Assembly (NCBI GenBank): GCA_032622095.1 | Contig: CP136063.1 | Span: 66,229,897-66,293,896 of the forward strand | From: Siphonodentalium dalli | Lineage: Eukaryota; Mollusca; Scaphopoda; Gadilida; Siphonodentaliidae | Direction: 5' to 3' | DNA: 64,000 nucleotides | Shown here: one piece after another, positions 31,324 to 43,481 of the stretch | Position numbering within the stretch: the first letter of the stretch is position 1 | Layout of the letters: each line of letters begins with the position of its first letter | Notes under the pieces: generated by a model | The model's database searches: none | Told to the model about the DNA's origin: nothing | What the model saw: the letters and a program-made list of their open reading frames with translations, nothing else | Position numbers and translations under genes: made by a program

Positions 31324-31669
31324 AGATGGATTATCTCTTTAAATAACACATTTTAAATAGCTGCATGCATGGGTATACAATAATCAATATGAACTGAAGA
31401 CCCCTGTCCGGAAAGGCTTCTATCAATTAATATTGATTTTATTTCGAATATTTTATTGGGACCGTTTATTTGTCTATTTTTAGAACAGACCATTCGGGTG
31501 ATACCATATAGCGATAGAGAGCTATAATCTACGTACCGAACCAGAAAATATTCGAAATAAAATGAATATCAATCGATAGAAGCATTTCCAGACAGGAGTC
31601 GTCGACTCGGATCTAATGTTTTATACCCCGGTGACTAGAATATACATGTTTACAAAGAGATATTCCATC
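31324..31669. mobile_element. TTAA-flanked TIR element, family 2, copy a
   Basis: Begins agatggattatctcttta after TTAA (31320-31323) and ends at ccatc before TTAA (31670-31673). Subterminal markers of the family are present on both arms: ctgtccggaaaggcttctat and atcgatagaagcatttcc. A partial copy of the opposite terminus (gtttacaggtggaccatctc) lies just upstream at 31241-31300. Confidence 0.75.
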
Positions 31670-31673
31670 TTAA

Positions 31674-32019
31674 AGCACAATTAGCTTCATTACATAAACA
31701 CTAATTCAAATGGTGTAGTCCATAGAGCAATGGGTGGAGTTTATTTGTGACGTGGTGACTGTCCATGCGTAGGCCTATTCAGACTCTACTATTTGCACAG
31801 AGGGGTGATCTCATGATGAAGATATTAATTGCGCTTAAGCGCAATATGGGCAATTCTAATTAAGCTTCACTAGTAAGCACATAAGATCAATAAGGAATCT
31901 CTCATTTCGTTTAAGCACAATAAAGAATATTCCTATTGCACTTATGAGCAATTCGGTCTACAGTTAATTCGGCAAAACAATCGTCTGACAGCAATAATTA
32001 TAAATTGAAATCCCTAAAC
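31674..32019. other. Short intergenic stretch
   Basis: Nothing recognisable apart from short gcgcttaagcgcaat palindromic strings near 31830. Confidence 0.4.
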
Positions 32020-32528
32020 TATGGGGCGCCGTTCTTCTATTTATTACCTATTTAGTTTTATCACTAATTAATTTTATGATATCACTAATTCGATTATGTG
32101 ATATCACTAATTATTACCACTTTATAGGGCGTTCTCTAGGCCATTGATAATGTTTTTCGGGGCGTTCCAAATAGCGTATTGTTACCAAAACAGCGGGCCG
32201 CGGGCCGATAATGAGAAGCCTAGTTCAATATCGGCCCGCCGCCCGGAAACTATAGATCTCGTTTATTATCGCGAGAGTTACGTCCCTTCAACTTCCGATA
32301 TGGCGTGTTTATTTAAAGAAAATAATGGGAAGATGTATCCGATTTCCTCGACATTGTAGTGGTTTTATGATTGGAATTTACGCTATAACATAACATAACA
32401 TAACATTTTTATTGACATAATACACCCACGCGGGGCAGTTGTCATAATACAGATAATTTAAACACAAGTCAAGACAATTTCATATAAAATATATATATAA
32501 CATGTATTTGTAACTCAACACTATATTC

Positions 32529-32947
32529 TCATTTATTTGCGGAAAACTGCCGAACCATGTTACAGATCAGATTGCATATACTCGGGTGTTCAGCCTTCAT
32601 GAGGAATATGAACTTTTCTATTTCATCAAAGTTTACGAAAATTGGTTGGTGAACTCCTATTTCAGTGAAAAATCTCTTCCGCAAATGGTTATGTTTTTCA
32701 CATCTCATTATAAAGTGTTCTTCCGTTTCAATTTCATTTGCTTCACATTTTTTACATATGCGTTTCTCGTAAGGTATTTTTGGCTGAGCGTGTCGCCCAA
32801 CCTCTACCTGCAACTTATGATTGCTTACTCTAAGCTTACTGAAACACGATCTCGTATAAAAATTAGTAATTTGGAGTAAGTATGGTTCAATTTCATATTG
32901 TTCTTTGAAACAACGATACGTTCTTAATTTATTCATACCATTTTTAT
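32529..32947 (-). pseudogene. LINE ORF2, C-terminal part
   Basis: The continuation of the reverse transcriptase ORF beyond the 1.9-kb insertion. LINE-like sequence resumes at NGMNKLRTYRCF and includes the Cys/His knuckle ICKKCEANEIETEEHFIMRC (C-x2-C-x10-H-x4-C), ending FSANK. The open frame extends upstream into the inserted element (to 33065), but those residues (DRRTDRRTND) are repeat-derived and not part of the LINE. The same module is found in the fragment at 959-1237. Confidence 0.8.
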
Positions 32948-34855
32948 GTTTACCCATACCATAGTATGGTAAACATAGTGTCGTTGCCCGGATTGACCAC
33001 TCGTCGTTTGTCCGTCTGTCTGTCCGTCTGTCCGTAGACACTTTACGAGTAATGCGATAACTCAAACATTTTCTATCCGATCGAAACCAAAATTTGTATA
33101 TGGGTTTCTCAGCCCAAAATACAGATCGAGTTCGAATTTGATCCGAGATTTTGTTACAGAGTTATGGCCCTTTTTCAACTTAGAATTCACACATTCTGCC
33201 ATAACTCAAACATTTGTTTCACAGCCGAAAATACAGATCGAGTTCGAATATGGGTTTGATCCGATTAATTTTAAAGGAGTTATGACCCTTTTTCGAAAAT
33301 AAAATTAAAAAAACAAAAATCCGATGCTATAACCAAAGTATATTTTGTCCGATTGTGTTCATATTTTATATGTAGGTTTATGATGACATGCCCCTCATCT
33401 GTATAGTTTTTGGTATTGATTGGTTGATCGGTTTAGAAAATAATTAACCCTTTACACACATGCTATCCAATGCAATAAGTTGAACATATTTCTTCTGATC
33501 TGCCTCATATTTCTTACCTAGGTTTTTCTTAGCACGTTCTTAGTCTGTATGGTTTTTGGTATTGTTTAATTAACCCTTTTCACTCTTATGTTTACTTAGA
33601 ATTCACCCAAGCTGCTATGACTCAAAACATTTTTCATCTGATCAGCACCAAATTTGGTATATGAATTTATCACCCATAAACACAGATCGAGTTCGAATAT
33701 GGGTTTGATCCGATATATTTTAACAGAGTTATGACCCTTTATAATTCAAATAATTACTGCTGGGAATTTTAAGAGAACATATCTGGCAGACCATGTGTTA
33801 TTGAAATGAGTTAATTATCACTATGTCTATGGACATGCTATAAAGCCTGATAGTGGTACTCCTGGCTGGCAGGATTTGTTATCATATTAATGTCAAATTG
33901 ATTGATGGCTATCTGGTGGAGTGCTGTTTTCTGTGCAATATTAAGTTAACCCCTTTGCTGAAACAGGTTCATTACTAAAGTTTATGTAAACACTATAGGA
34001 CACCTATTCTAAAATATTAAATTGGAATAGTCCATTGTTACTTAATTTGTAGGGATGTTTTACAGACATTGTTGTCTACATACACTGTTGTCTTATCTTA
34101 GACAAAAATTAATCCACACATTCCTCAGTTCCATGATGTGATGTCATTGCAAATGATTAACCCTCTCCACACATCATATGGTTTTGAAGCTTTTCGTTTG
34201 ATCATTCTCCCATATTATGTCCAGGTTGATGGTGATCCACTTTTGATTTGCATGGATTTGGGATTAAAATTAAACCATTCCATAGACACATATTATGCGA
34301 TTGACAGATATAATATTATCCCTTTCACTTTGATCCAGGTTCAGTAAGGGTTTCAATAAATCACCAATTATATATTCATCATTAGAGGAAATGTCTTATT
34401 TTGAAATTCCCTCAATTGCATTTGGGCTCCAGGGTAATATTAATGGTGCTGGTATTCTTGAGACTGACTTATTGTATGGGTTTCTAAATCCAATGACATG
34501 CTTTGTATAGACTATTTTGTGTTTATCAGTTCATTAGTTTGGGTAAGATTAACCCTATTCTATCCAATTTGATAACTCAAATTTTCCATTGACTATGTTT
34601 ATACATGTAGTTCTTGGCATAGTTGACAAGAACACACCCCAAACCTGCATAGTGAGGGTCATTTGTTTTTTTTGCTTAAAAATATTAACATCCTCCGCCA
34701 ATCCTGTTGACACAATGTGATAACTAAATATTTTTCACATGATCACTATATTAAGTGTGAATTGTTGAAACTTTAGCACTCATGAAAAGGTTGATGTAAG
34801 GATTTATAAAATTTATAAAAATAGCTAATTGCTATCGCCAAGGTATGGGTTAAAC
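32948..34855. mobile_element. Inverted-repeat element of the gtccgtctgtc type inserted in the LINE
   Basis: The ends are inverted: atgtttacccatacc (32946-32960) and ggtatgggttaaacat (34842-34857). The interior is non-coding and degenerate-tandem: ccgtctgtctgtccgtctgt at 33012, and repeated 'cataactcaaacattt', 'cagatcgagttcgaat', 'gggtttgatccgat' and 'agttatgaccctttt' modules. LINE coding sequence lies on both sides, proving insertion. No transposase is present. Similar 'accaaatttggtatatgg' repeats are, from memory, common in several marine invertebrate genomes. Confidence 0.65.
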
Positions 34856-37378
34856 ATCTGCCGATCGTGATCGGCCTCTCGTTCTTGTTGTCATCGAATA
34901 TTTCGTTTTTGAACGTTAGAATATGAACGCATTTTAATTCTTCCCGGACTTTATTGAGATATTCCAGCGATAGGTTATTCTCTAAATCGCTTATTTTTGG
35001 CATGTGAAGTACTTCTGCCAAAAACGGTGGAATTATATATTCCTCGCATATTTGGGCAGAATTCTGAAGTAACATATTCGGTTTTCTTTCAGACAGTTTA
35101 AGCATATATCTTACAGCATTCATTATCGCATCATGTGCTATCGGAAATCTGCCCAATTCTGCTCTTGTCGCGTGATTAGACGCCATTCTATTTAAACCCA
35201 ACACTGATTTACAAAATTTAACATGTGTAATTTCACATGGAATAGATTCGAGCTTGTTAATATTAATATGCGATGCCCATATTTCGCAACCATATAAAAC
35301 GATAGGTTTTATCAGCTTGTCAAATAGTTTACACCAAATGCTTACTGAGAAAATTTCATGTTTGCGCAAGGATGACATTAAACTATACATTGCTTTTAAC
35401 CCTTTGTTGTTAACATCTATCTGGGCTTTGCAAAATTTTCCATTCGCACAAAATTTAATACCAAGATAGGTATATTCCTTAACTGTTTCCAACGGAGTGT
35501 TGCTTAATTTAAAGGCAGTTAGTTTTTTTGTTGCTCGTTTCCTGAATATCAGGCATTTAGTTTTCTGAAGATTCACTTCTACTTTGTTCCTTATGCTGTA
35601 ATTCTCCAATTTATTCAAACATCTTTGCATACCTTCAGCAGTTTCAGATAGCATAACCAGATCATCTGCAAATAGCATATGACTTAGAGATTTTTCGCCA
35701 ACTTTAACCGGTTTGCACGAATCATCAAATTCGGCGCTAATGTCATCAATACATATTTTGAAAATTGTGGGAGAAATAATACATCCTTGTCTAACGCCAA
35801 TATTTGAAATCATATGAGGCCCATAACCTTGGCTAGTTCGTACCGAATAAGCACTTGACGCATACATAGATTCAATAGTTTTCATAATATTGCCATTGAT
35901 ACCAACATGTTTCAATTTAGTAAACATTGTCTCTCGGTGGACAGTATCAAATGCCTTACGGAAGTCTACAAATACTGCATATAGAGGTTTTGCCTCTTTC
36001 AGGTACTTAGTAGTTAGCGATTTTAAAATGAACGCACTATCAATCGTGCTTCTATTTTTTCTAAATCCATATTGATTATCACTTATAATATCATTATCAT
36101 CCAAAAATTTGGAAATTCGTGTATTGATTATTTTGTTAAATATTTTACTTATAGAACTGCTCAAAGCTATAGCTCTATAATTGTTTGGATCGTGACGATC
36201 ACCTTTTTTATAGATAGGTGTCAGTGTGGACTCGCTCCAACATGTAGGATAATATGAAGAGTTCAGAACCAAATTAAACAACTTTGTTAAATCTTGTGCC
36301 ATAATCGGTCCGACGGCTTTCAATAGTTCATTCCGCAGCCCGTCACTGCCTGGAGATTTATTATTTTTCAAACTGTTCAGAACGCCTATTACTTCCAGGG
36401 TCGAAATTTCATCATTATTGAGATCGCAAATGATCTTAGGTTTGTCTGTTTTACATATAAAAGTATCTTTATCCCGATTAGCGCTATTGCAATATAAATC
36501 ATTAAAGAATTTAACACTAATGTCTGGATCAAGATCGTCGTTATCTTTCCTACTATCATCTCTCATTTTTTTAATAAACTTCCAGTATTCACTCGGATCT
36601 GACGTTTCCATGTTTTCAAGTTCTATTGCAAATTTGTGTCGGAATAATTTAGCTCTATATTTAGTTTCCCTTTTATATGCTTTTTTGGCTGCGCAAATTT
36701 TTTCAATTAAACTTTTGTTCAGCGGCTGCTCTCTCATTTCGCGCACAGCTTTTTGCATTATGCATTTTAGTGTTTTACACTTATCATTAAACCACCTACG
36801 TTTTTTATATTGCTTAATTTTACCATTCTTTACAGTTTTGGATGCCGACTTATTCAATCTTTTAAGAAGTTCCGTAAAGTCAGTTACAGCTTTTTCTGTG
36901 TCATTTGCGGTTTCTTCATAACGCGATACTCTTAACCTCGATAATTCGTCTTGGAAACATTTGCTGTTAACAGTCATTATTGCCTTGTTTGCACTATCTT
37001 TAGTCCATTTCAATGAATATTTCGGTACAGTATATTCATATATAAACATGTTATCACAATTACTACTCTCTTGAAAATATTCTAAGTGAACAGCAAGTTG
37101 GCTGTGATCTGAAAATTCATTTGGATTTTTGACACAGAAATAGGACACGTCCGATAGATATTTCTCTGACACTATAATATAATCGACTACACTGCACCCA
37201 TTATATTGACAACTCGTAAATTTCCCAAAAGAATCGCCGGGTGTTCTTCCATTGAGTATACGCAGTGACGCAGCTTTACATAATGAGAGGAGTTGTCGCC
37301 CAAAATGGTTTACTTTATCATCTAAACTTTCTCGTGCAGCGATTTCATCAACTTTATACGTATTGGGAAGGGGGCCAA
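34773..37378 (-). pseudogene. LINE ORF2: endonuclease C-terminus and reverse transcriptase
   Basis: Upstream of the first in-frame GTG (37172) the frame is open to the truncation point and reads as endonuclease C-terminus (ILNGRTPGDSFGKF, SVVDYIIVSEKY). From 37172 the order is: SDHSQL (the APE-type endonuclease SDH motif, residues about 21-26); a linker; SPGSDGLRNELLK (about 273); YKKGDRHDPNNYRAIALSS (about 321); NQYGFRKNRSTIDSA; VFVDFRKAFDTVHRE (about 400); GVRQGCIISP (about 459); and the catalytic FADD at 501-504. LINE coding ends near 34856, where the inverted-repeat element begins; the last ~27 codons are element-derived. This is an autonomous-type LINE of the Jockey/CR1-like broad group, inactive through 5' truncation and insertion, with the RT frame itself undamaged. 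Confidence 0.9.
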
Positions 37379-37654
37379 TATATGATTGAATTATTGTATC
37401 AAGCGTAAGTATGCATTGATAATTTTAGCTGTCAATCTCTCATTGGTTGTTACTCGTCTACAATGCTGGGTTTTCCCCTGTCCTATTTTCGAGACTCCGT
37501 CAGTCCGTGTCAGCTGACAAGTCAAATGGTATCAAATTTAAATGTTCTTGAAAATATTTCTCTCTTAATCTACTTCATTGTTCCACTAAATCCTCAAATG
37601 GGTCAAATGTCCAAAACTGTGGTAATAATAGTAATAACATGATTTCATCGGACA

Positions 37655-37786
37655 TTATGGTTTATTAACGGCCCTCTGGAATGATTAACAGCCCTCGGGC
37701 CTATTAGCGTCCCTCGACTTCGTCTCGGGCCGCTAATAGGCCCTTGGGCTGTTAATCATTCCAGCCGGGCCGTTAATAAACCATAA
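37655..37786. repeat. 132-bp imperfect hairpin (copy 1)
   Basis: ttatggtttattaacggcc opens it and ggccgttaataaaccataa closes it. The inner arms gattaacagccctcgggcct and gggctgttaatc also pair. A near-identical copy lies at 38709-38840. Confidence 0.85.
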
Positions 37787-37804
37787 CGCCCTCAAAAATC
37801 ATGT

Positions 37805-38055
37805 TATTGTTATATTAATTTTGTGATATCACAAATTATTTTGTGATATCACTAAATATTTTAAGATATCACAAATTCGAATTCTTGATATCACAAATTG
37901 ATTTTATTATATCATAAAATCGAATATGTCATATCACAAAATAGTAGCATTTAGTGATATCACGAATTCTATTTTGTGATATCACAAAGTCATTTTGTGA
38001 TATCATAAAATTGAATATGTGATATCACTACTTCATTTTGTGATATCGATAAATA
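37805..38055. repeat. Array of tttgtgatatcacaaa palindromes (copy 1)
   Basis: About ten degenerate copies of the 16-bp palindrome TTTGTGATATCACAAA, spaced roughly 20-30 bp. Spacers are of the aatcgaat type. Confidence 0.8.
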
Positions 38056-38708
38056 GGAAATGGCATAGCTTGCCGCGCCATTCTACTATTTATGTAACAT
38101 CATAAAATCGAATTATTGATATCACTAAATGCTTACTATTTTGTGATATAACATATTCGAATTTGTGATATCACATATTATTACCACTTTATAGGGCCTT
38201 CTCTAGGCCATTGATAATGTTTTTCGGGGCGTTCCAAATAGCGTATTGTCACCAAAACAGCGGGCCGCGGGCCGATAATGAGAAGCCTCGTTCATTATCG
38301 GCCCGCCGCCCGGAAACTAGATCTCGTTTATTATCGCGCGAGTTACGTCCCTTCAACTTCCGATCTGGCGTGTCTATTTCAAGAAAATAATGGGAAGATG
38401 TATCCGATTTTCCCCGACACTACAGTGGTTTTATTATTGGAATTCACGCTATATGATTGAATTATTGTATCAAGTGTATAAGTATGCATTAATAATTTTA
38501 GCTGTCAACCTCTCATTGTTTGTTATTGGTCTTCAATGCTGGTTTTTTCCCTGTCCTATTTTTGAGATTCAAATTTTGAGACAAGTCAAATTTAAATGTT
38601 CTTGAAAATATTTCTCTCTTAATCTACTTCATTATTCCACTGAATCCTCAAATGGGTCAAATGTCCAAAACTGTGGTAATAATAGTAATAACATGATTTC
38701 ATCGGGAA

Positions 38709-38840
38709 TTATGGTTTATTAACGGCCCTCTGGAATGATTAACAGCCCTCGGGCCTATTAGCGTCCCTCGACTTCTTTTCGGGCCGCTAATAGGCCCTTG
38801 GGCTGTTAATCATTCCAGCCGGGCCGTTAATAAACCATAA
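38709..38840. repeat. 132-bp imperfect hairpin (copy 2)
   Basis: A near-identical partner of 37655-37786, differing at only a few positions (for example gacttcttttcggg for gacttcgtctcggg in the loop). Confidence 0.85.
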
Positions 38841-38869
38841 CGCCCTCAAAAATCATATTATTGTTATAT

Positions 38870-39360
38870 TCATTTTGCGATATTACAAATTACCAACATT
38901 TTGTGATATCAATAAATCGTATTTTCAGAAAGCCGTGGAATTTGTGATATCATAAAATTTAATATGTGATATCATAAAATGGTTACTATTTTGTGATATC
39001 ATAAAATCAATTTGTGATATCACTAAATGATTTTATGATATCACAAAATCGAATATGTGATATCACAAAATAGTAGCATTTAGTGATATCACAAAATTAA
39101 ATTTGTGATATCATAAATTTATTTACACGATTTAGTGACATCACAAAATATTTCATGATATCACAAAATAATATTAGTGATGTAACTAAATAGTCATGTT
39201 GTCAGAATTAGTGATATCACAAAATGAATATGTGATATCACAAAATCGAATTTGTGATATCACTATTTCATTTTATGATATCACAAAATCGATTTTGTGA
39301 TATCACAAAATAATAAGCATTTAGTGATAATCGATAAAATGAATTAGTGATATCACTAAA
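38870..39360. repeat. Array of tttgtgatatcacaaa palindromes (copy 2)
   Basis: About eighteen degenerate copies of the same 16-bp GATATC-centred palindrome as in 37805-38055, separated by short aatcgaat- or attagc-type spacers. Confidence 0.8.
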
Positions 39361-40666
39361 TAGGTAATAAATAGAAGAACGGCGCCCCATACGAACCAGC
39401 ATATAATAAAAAGGAAATATACGGCTTTTGACTGGAGATAGTATATCATTCGTGGGTAGGTTTACACGCAAATATCAATTTTCCAATCAGCATTTGCTTG
39501 TACCCGTTCTTGATCATTCTCGTTTTCAGTAAAAAAAAAAAAACATAGTTTATATCCTCTAGTATCATCATTGATTATTTGCAATATATTGATCGCTCAG
39601 CACAATTCCAATTACAGTAAAATGTGCAACTTCCGTTGCGAAACTGACACGGGGTAGAAACTGCTCCGCGAGACAGACACGACTTCTGATCTTGTGTCCA
39701 GTTCACTTCCGATGCACTCCAGTTCACTCGTGATCTGTTTAAGTTGGCTGGCGCTCGATTCTGTAGATGGAATCACCAAGGAAAGATAATATACCGTTTT
39801 TTTGTTAAATATGACTGCCGCACATCTGTTCATGAGATTTGCTATTTCCAATATACAGTGCGCCAATTTGCCAAATTAAGCGTATACTTTTGAGTGTTAA
39901 ATTGCCATTGCCCCAATGGTAAATTTCAACATAAATTTACGTGAGAAAAACGAATCATTCGATACTGACACGATAATGCAAGGTTTTATTAGTCAAAAGT
40001 GTGTTGTCTCCCCGCGGACAGTAGATATATGACCTTGGAATCATAAGATATTTAGGTTTGAAATTATGACGAAAAAGCTCCAGTTCACCGAAGATAAGAT
40101 CGGTTCACTTCCCGAACATAAGACCCAGTTCTTTGCCGATCAACAATGTTCTGTAGATTCATATTTACATTTCGAGCAGATTCAGATGAGAGATTCTCAA
40201 TTTTTGACCACCCCTATAAGGCTATATAGTCGAAAGAGCTTATATTGGTCTCAATTTGAAAGAAATATATATGGGTTATATGCAACATGTATGTTTAAAA
40301 CCAGTGCACGTATATCTGTACCTAGGGGTGCTATAGGAGATAATGAGATACACGTATTGGAGAAATAATGTCGCAGCCATGGACGAGAAAATGGGAAGTG
40401 GGATAGCGAGTCGTGTGCCCACCCAATACAGATCAAACCGCCGTTAAACCTATAATGTGTTGGTGCTATGATATTCTTTTTCTCCTTACTATATATGATG
40501 CAACTTCCTATTGTTTTCAGTTATACGAAGGACAGGAAAGGTCAATGCTTTCACTGGAAGACTCCAGGCTGTTGAGGGATATTTCATTTGACTCGATATT
40601 CGAGCCACAACTTGACTCGATATCCGAGCCACAACTAACATTGAAGCCGGGGCCACATGTCGAGAG

Positions 40667-42419
40667 CAGGGACGTGGCTATAGAGGGTCTCCGTTGGGGT
40701 ATCCACCTTGATAATTCCAACTTCACCCCCCCCCCTGAATAAGACCAGAGACAATGTTTTGAATACCTTACTCGTATTTAAATTCGCGCAGTACTATTTT
40801 TTCGCTCAGTTCTGAATTCGAGCACTTTAAATTCGCGCAGCTAGCTGCGTGAATTCATAACTAACAAAAATATTTTCGTAATATTTCCGTGATATTTTCG
40901 TATATCTTGAAGCTGACGAAAGTTTCGGTTGTTAGTCATTGCTGTAGACAATATATATGTACATACGTGCGGCGGATTTACATTTTGTAGACAATAAACT
41001 AGTAACTATATGCATCATTATTTTGTGGCGACCTGGAATATTAGTATTTCTTATACAAGCATTTCAACAATGTCTATGCTACCATGATTTGCCGCTTGGT
41101 ATATTGTGAGCAATGGTCTTGATAGCGGTTTGTCGAATGTAAATTATACACATACATGTATAGGCGTAATTATCTATTCAACCGTTCATAATATATGTAA
41201 ATTCAGCAAAAAGGCCCTCTTGTATTTCCTATATATGGACCTATTAGATTTGGGAGTCGTACTATTTTTCGCTCAGTTTTAAATTCGCGCACCAATGGGT
41301 GCGCGAAAAATAGTACTGCGCGAATTTAAATACGAGTAAGGTAATTACATTCGCACCCCCCCCCCCCCGAATCAAACCAAGACACATATTGAACCTTGAA
41401 TCAAACCAAATCTCCCCTTGAATCAGACCAAAGGTTTTGTATAATTTCATTCCATCCTTGCAGCTAAGTGTTCACAGGCCTAAAAGCCAAGTTATAAACC
41501 ATGGTTCTATCTATCCGGTATGATAATATTCATATATTTTGAACCTGAAAATTGCACAAATCCTAATATCGAGTGGTCTAACTCCAGACAAATGCACACA
41601 ACTACGGAGCAATAGATCAGGACCATGTTGTTCGGACCGGTGTGAGAAATTTTTGAAAACTAAACAAGAAAATGGCAAAATCCTAGCATCTAGACTGACC
41701 CCAAGCTTTCCTAGTGTTGGAAATTTCAAACCTGATACTCTCCCTTAGTTTGGAAATTTTCCAACTGATGACCATTTCAGTAACAATTTTAACCAGATGT
41801 AGTAAAATAATGTATTCTTAAACTCATTAGCAGTTTAATGTTGGCCATGCATGGGGAGGGACCAGGACACATCGGGCAGAACACGCCTCGTTGTTCGAAA
41901 ATTTTGAAATCTGAAAAAGAAAATCGCAAATTCTAGTCTTTAGACTAGCCTCAAGTATTCATCCCCCGACTTAGAGCCTAGTTAGAGGTTGGAAAATTTC
42001 CAACATATGACAATTCTAGTGACAATTTTGACGAAATGAAGGACAATATTGTTTTCTTAAATTAACTAGAAGTTTTTGACTGGCCATGGGGAGTGACTAG
42101 GACACAAGCTTTCCAAATGTTGGAAATTTCCAACCTGACACCCCCAAAGGTTGGAAATTTTCTAACTGATTACCATTTCAGTCCAATTTTTTTTTACCAA
42201 AAGAAGGAAAATATGCAAATATTGGTCCAAAAACAATAAATGCCCCCCCCCCCCCAATTAATTGTTTGAAAATCAAACTACAAGAACATTTTCAACCTAT
42301 TGTTGGTGTGAAATTTCCAACTAATGTTGTGCCAGGTATGAAATTTTGCAACTGTTGAAAATTTTTGACCAAAGTTGGGGGGGGTGAGACACCCACCCCC
42401 CCCTGTCGCCACGTCTCTG
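40667..42419. mobile_element. hAT-like non-autonomous element, copy 2, itself interrupted
   Basis: Begins cagggacgtggctatagagg and ends gccacgtctctg, the same termini as 14276-15407 but in opposite orientation. The body shares ttggaaatttccaac palindromes and the ttcaacctattgttggtgtg block. The flanking eight bases do not match (gtcgagag versus catggtcg), so the target duplication has been lost or an end rearranged. It contains a TA-flanked MITE at 40766-41341. Confidence 0.75.
40766..41341. mobile_element. TA-flanked MITE nested in the hAT-like element
   Basis: Terminal inverted repeats of about 40 bp (ccttactcgtatttaaattc...cagtactattttttcgc) with TA at 40764-40765 and 41342-41343, as for Tc1/mariner targets. 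Further tttaaattcgcgca copies lie inside both ends. Non-coding. Confidence 0.85.
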
Positions 42420-43167
42420 CATGGTCGGGTGCTTATGTAGATTACACCCTTGGTCGTGTCCTGCTTCTCTTTGCAATAATAACATCTATACTCAGCCTGG
42501 AAGAACAATTGTTTAATGGCGCATACATACAAGTTCGGGTATTTTTTTATATATATAATTGCCTCACGAAATCAGCGCGTTTGTCGAGTAAAAGTGTTTA
42601 GATCTTTGTTGAGAAGCAATAAGTTTCGATTGAATTACCATTTCCAAAATTGACAGCCATCTTCACACATATAGACTGTTTTTTGAGAATGCGATTTCGA
42701 TGTAGTAAACTGGAGCGTATCATGTTTAGCTTGTAGTGAACTGGAGCTTCTGTTTTAGTGAACTGGAGCGTACACCGTGTCATCGTGAATCGATCGATGT
42801 CAACATTGGGCAAGGTTTTGTATAAAACCATATATATACATGAGATAATGGTGGTTCCATGCGTGTATGCAACGCATTTATAATCTGCAGCTAAACAGAA
42901 CATTGTTCAAAAACCGATGTTATCTGTCGCGATGTGAATTTTTTTCACAAAAAATCGAACGTGTGGTGTTTATTGTATGTTTTCCCATGCAAATAGTTTG
43001 AAAACTATGTATTTTTATGTAGATTTTGCGGAATACTCACCGGTATTGTCGTCCTATAGTCGCCATTTTATCTACAAAAATCACGAGTGAACTGGACACG
43101 GATAGTTAGTGAAATGGGCCGAAAATCGGAAGTGGTGTCGGTCTCGCGGAGCAGTTCCTACCCCGTG

Positions 43168-43481
43168 ACTGACGTAGGAAAGTTTTCAACTATGAATACT
43201 CTTTATATCAGGAAAATGAAGAAATTGATAACATTTTATAACATTATCCGAAAACGTACTGCATAAAGAGTCTGAATGCACGCCTCTTTAATACTTTCGT
43301 CATCAGTTTGAAGACAAAAGCTACTAGTAAGGGCAATGGAGACGTTTATTGCTAGAAAACTAGACATTTCTAGTCAAAATCTAAAGAACATTACTCGGGC
43401 GACAACGGAACATACAGGGTGGGAATCGGAGCGAAAACATAATCGCAGCTAGAGGTAAACATTAATATGCTATGTTATTAA
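43168..43481. other. Short intergenic stretch
   Basis: No gene or repeat recognised. Confidence 0.4.

Larger units (their letters stand above)
32388..37378 (-). mobile_element. Non-LTR retrotransposon (LINE), 5'-truncated, with internal insertion
   Basis: On the minus strand it runs from inside the endonuclease domain (37378) through reverse transcriptase to the C-terminal knuckle and a 3' UTR ending in (TTATG)n at 32388-32408. A TATA repeat at 32384-32387 and 37379-37382 is the short target duplication, confirmed by the empty site at 38449-38455. A 1.9-kb inverted-repeat element (32948-34855) splits the ORF. Confidence 0.9.
32020..38060. mobile_element. GATATC-palindrome foldback element, copy 1 (split by a LINE)
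   Basis: Starts with a ~36-bp terminal inverted repeat (tatggggcgccgttcttc...) whose reverse complement closes copy 2 at 39356-39391. The contents match copy 2 in order: a gggcgttctctaggccattg block with a ggccgataatga hairpin, a tgattgaattattgtatcaa block, a 132-bp hairpin (37655-37786) and an array of tttgtgatatcacaaa palindromes. The LINE at 32388-37378 interrupts it between cgctata and tatgattg; copy 2 shows the unoccupied cgctatatgattg. Confidence 0.8.
38080..39391. mobile_element. GATATC-palindrome foldback element, copy 2 (no LINE)
   Basis: Contains the same ordered blocks as copy 1, including the uninterrupted LINE target cgctatatgattg (38449-38461), the hairpin at 38709-38840 and a GATATC array at 38870-39360. 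It ends with the reverse complement of the copy 1 start (39356-39391). At the junction with copy 1 (38060-38095), degenerate termini (cgccattctactatttatgt) face each other. Confidence 0.75.
39648..43167. mobile_element. Inverted-repeat DNA element starting CACGGGGTAG, host of a nested insertion
   Basis: Left end cacggggtag.aactgctcc and right end ggagcagtt.ctaccccgtg form terminal repeats of about 40 bp. A direct ACTGA flanks both (39643-39647 and 43168-43172). Inside each end, 'agttcact' motifs recur (for example 39704-39735, 42695-42775 and 43085-43092), like transposase-binding subterminal repeats. CAC termini recall CACTA/Chapaev-type elements, but the 5-bp flank does not settle the class. 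No transposase frame was recognised; the open frames at 40066-40368 and 40413-40742 are unidentified. Confidence 0.65.

Noticed and set aside
40659-42427. Target duplication for the second hAT-like element
   Set aside because: Flanking octamers gtcgagag and catggtcg do not match.
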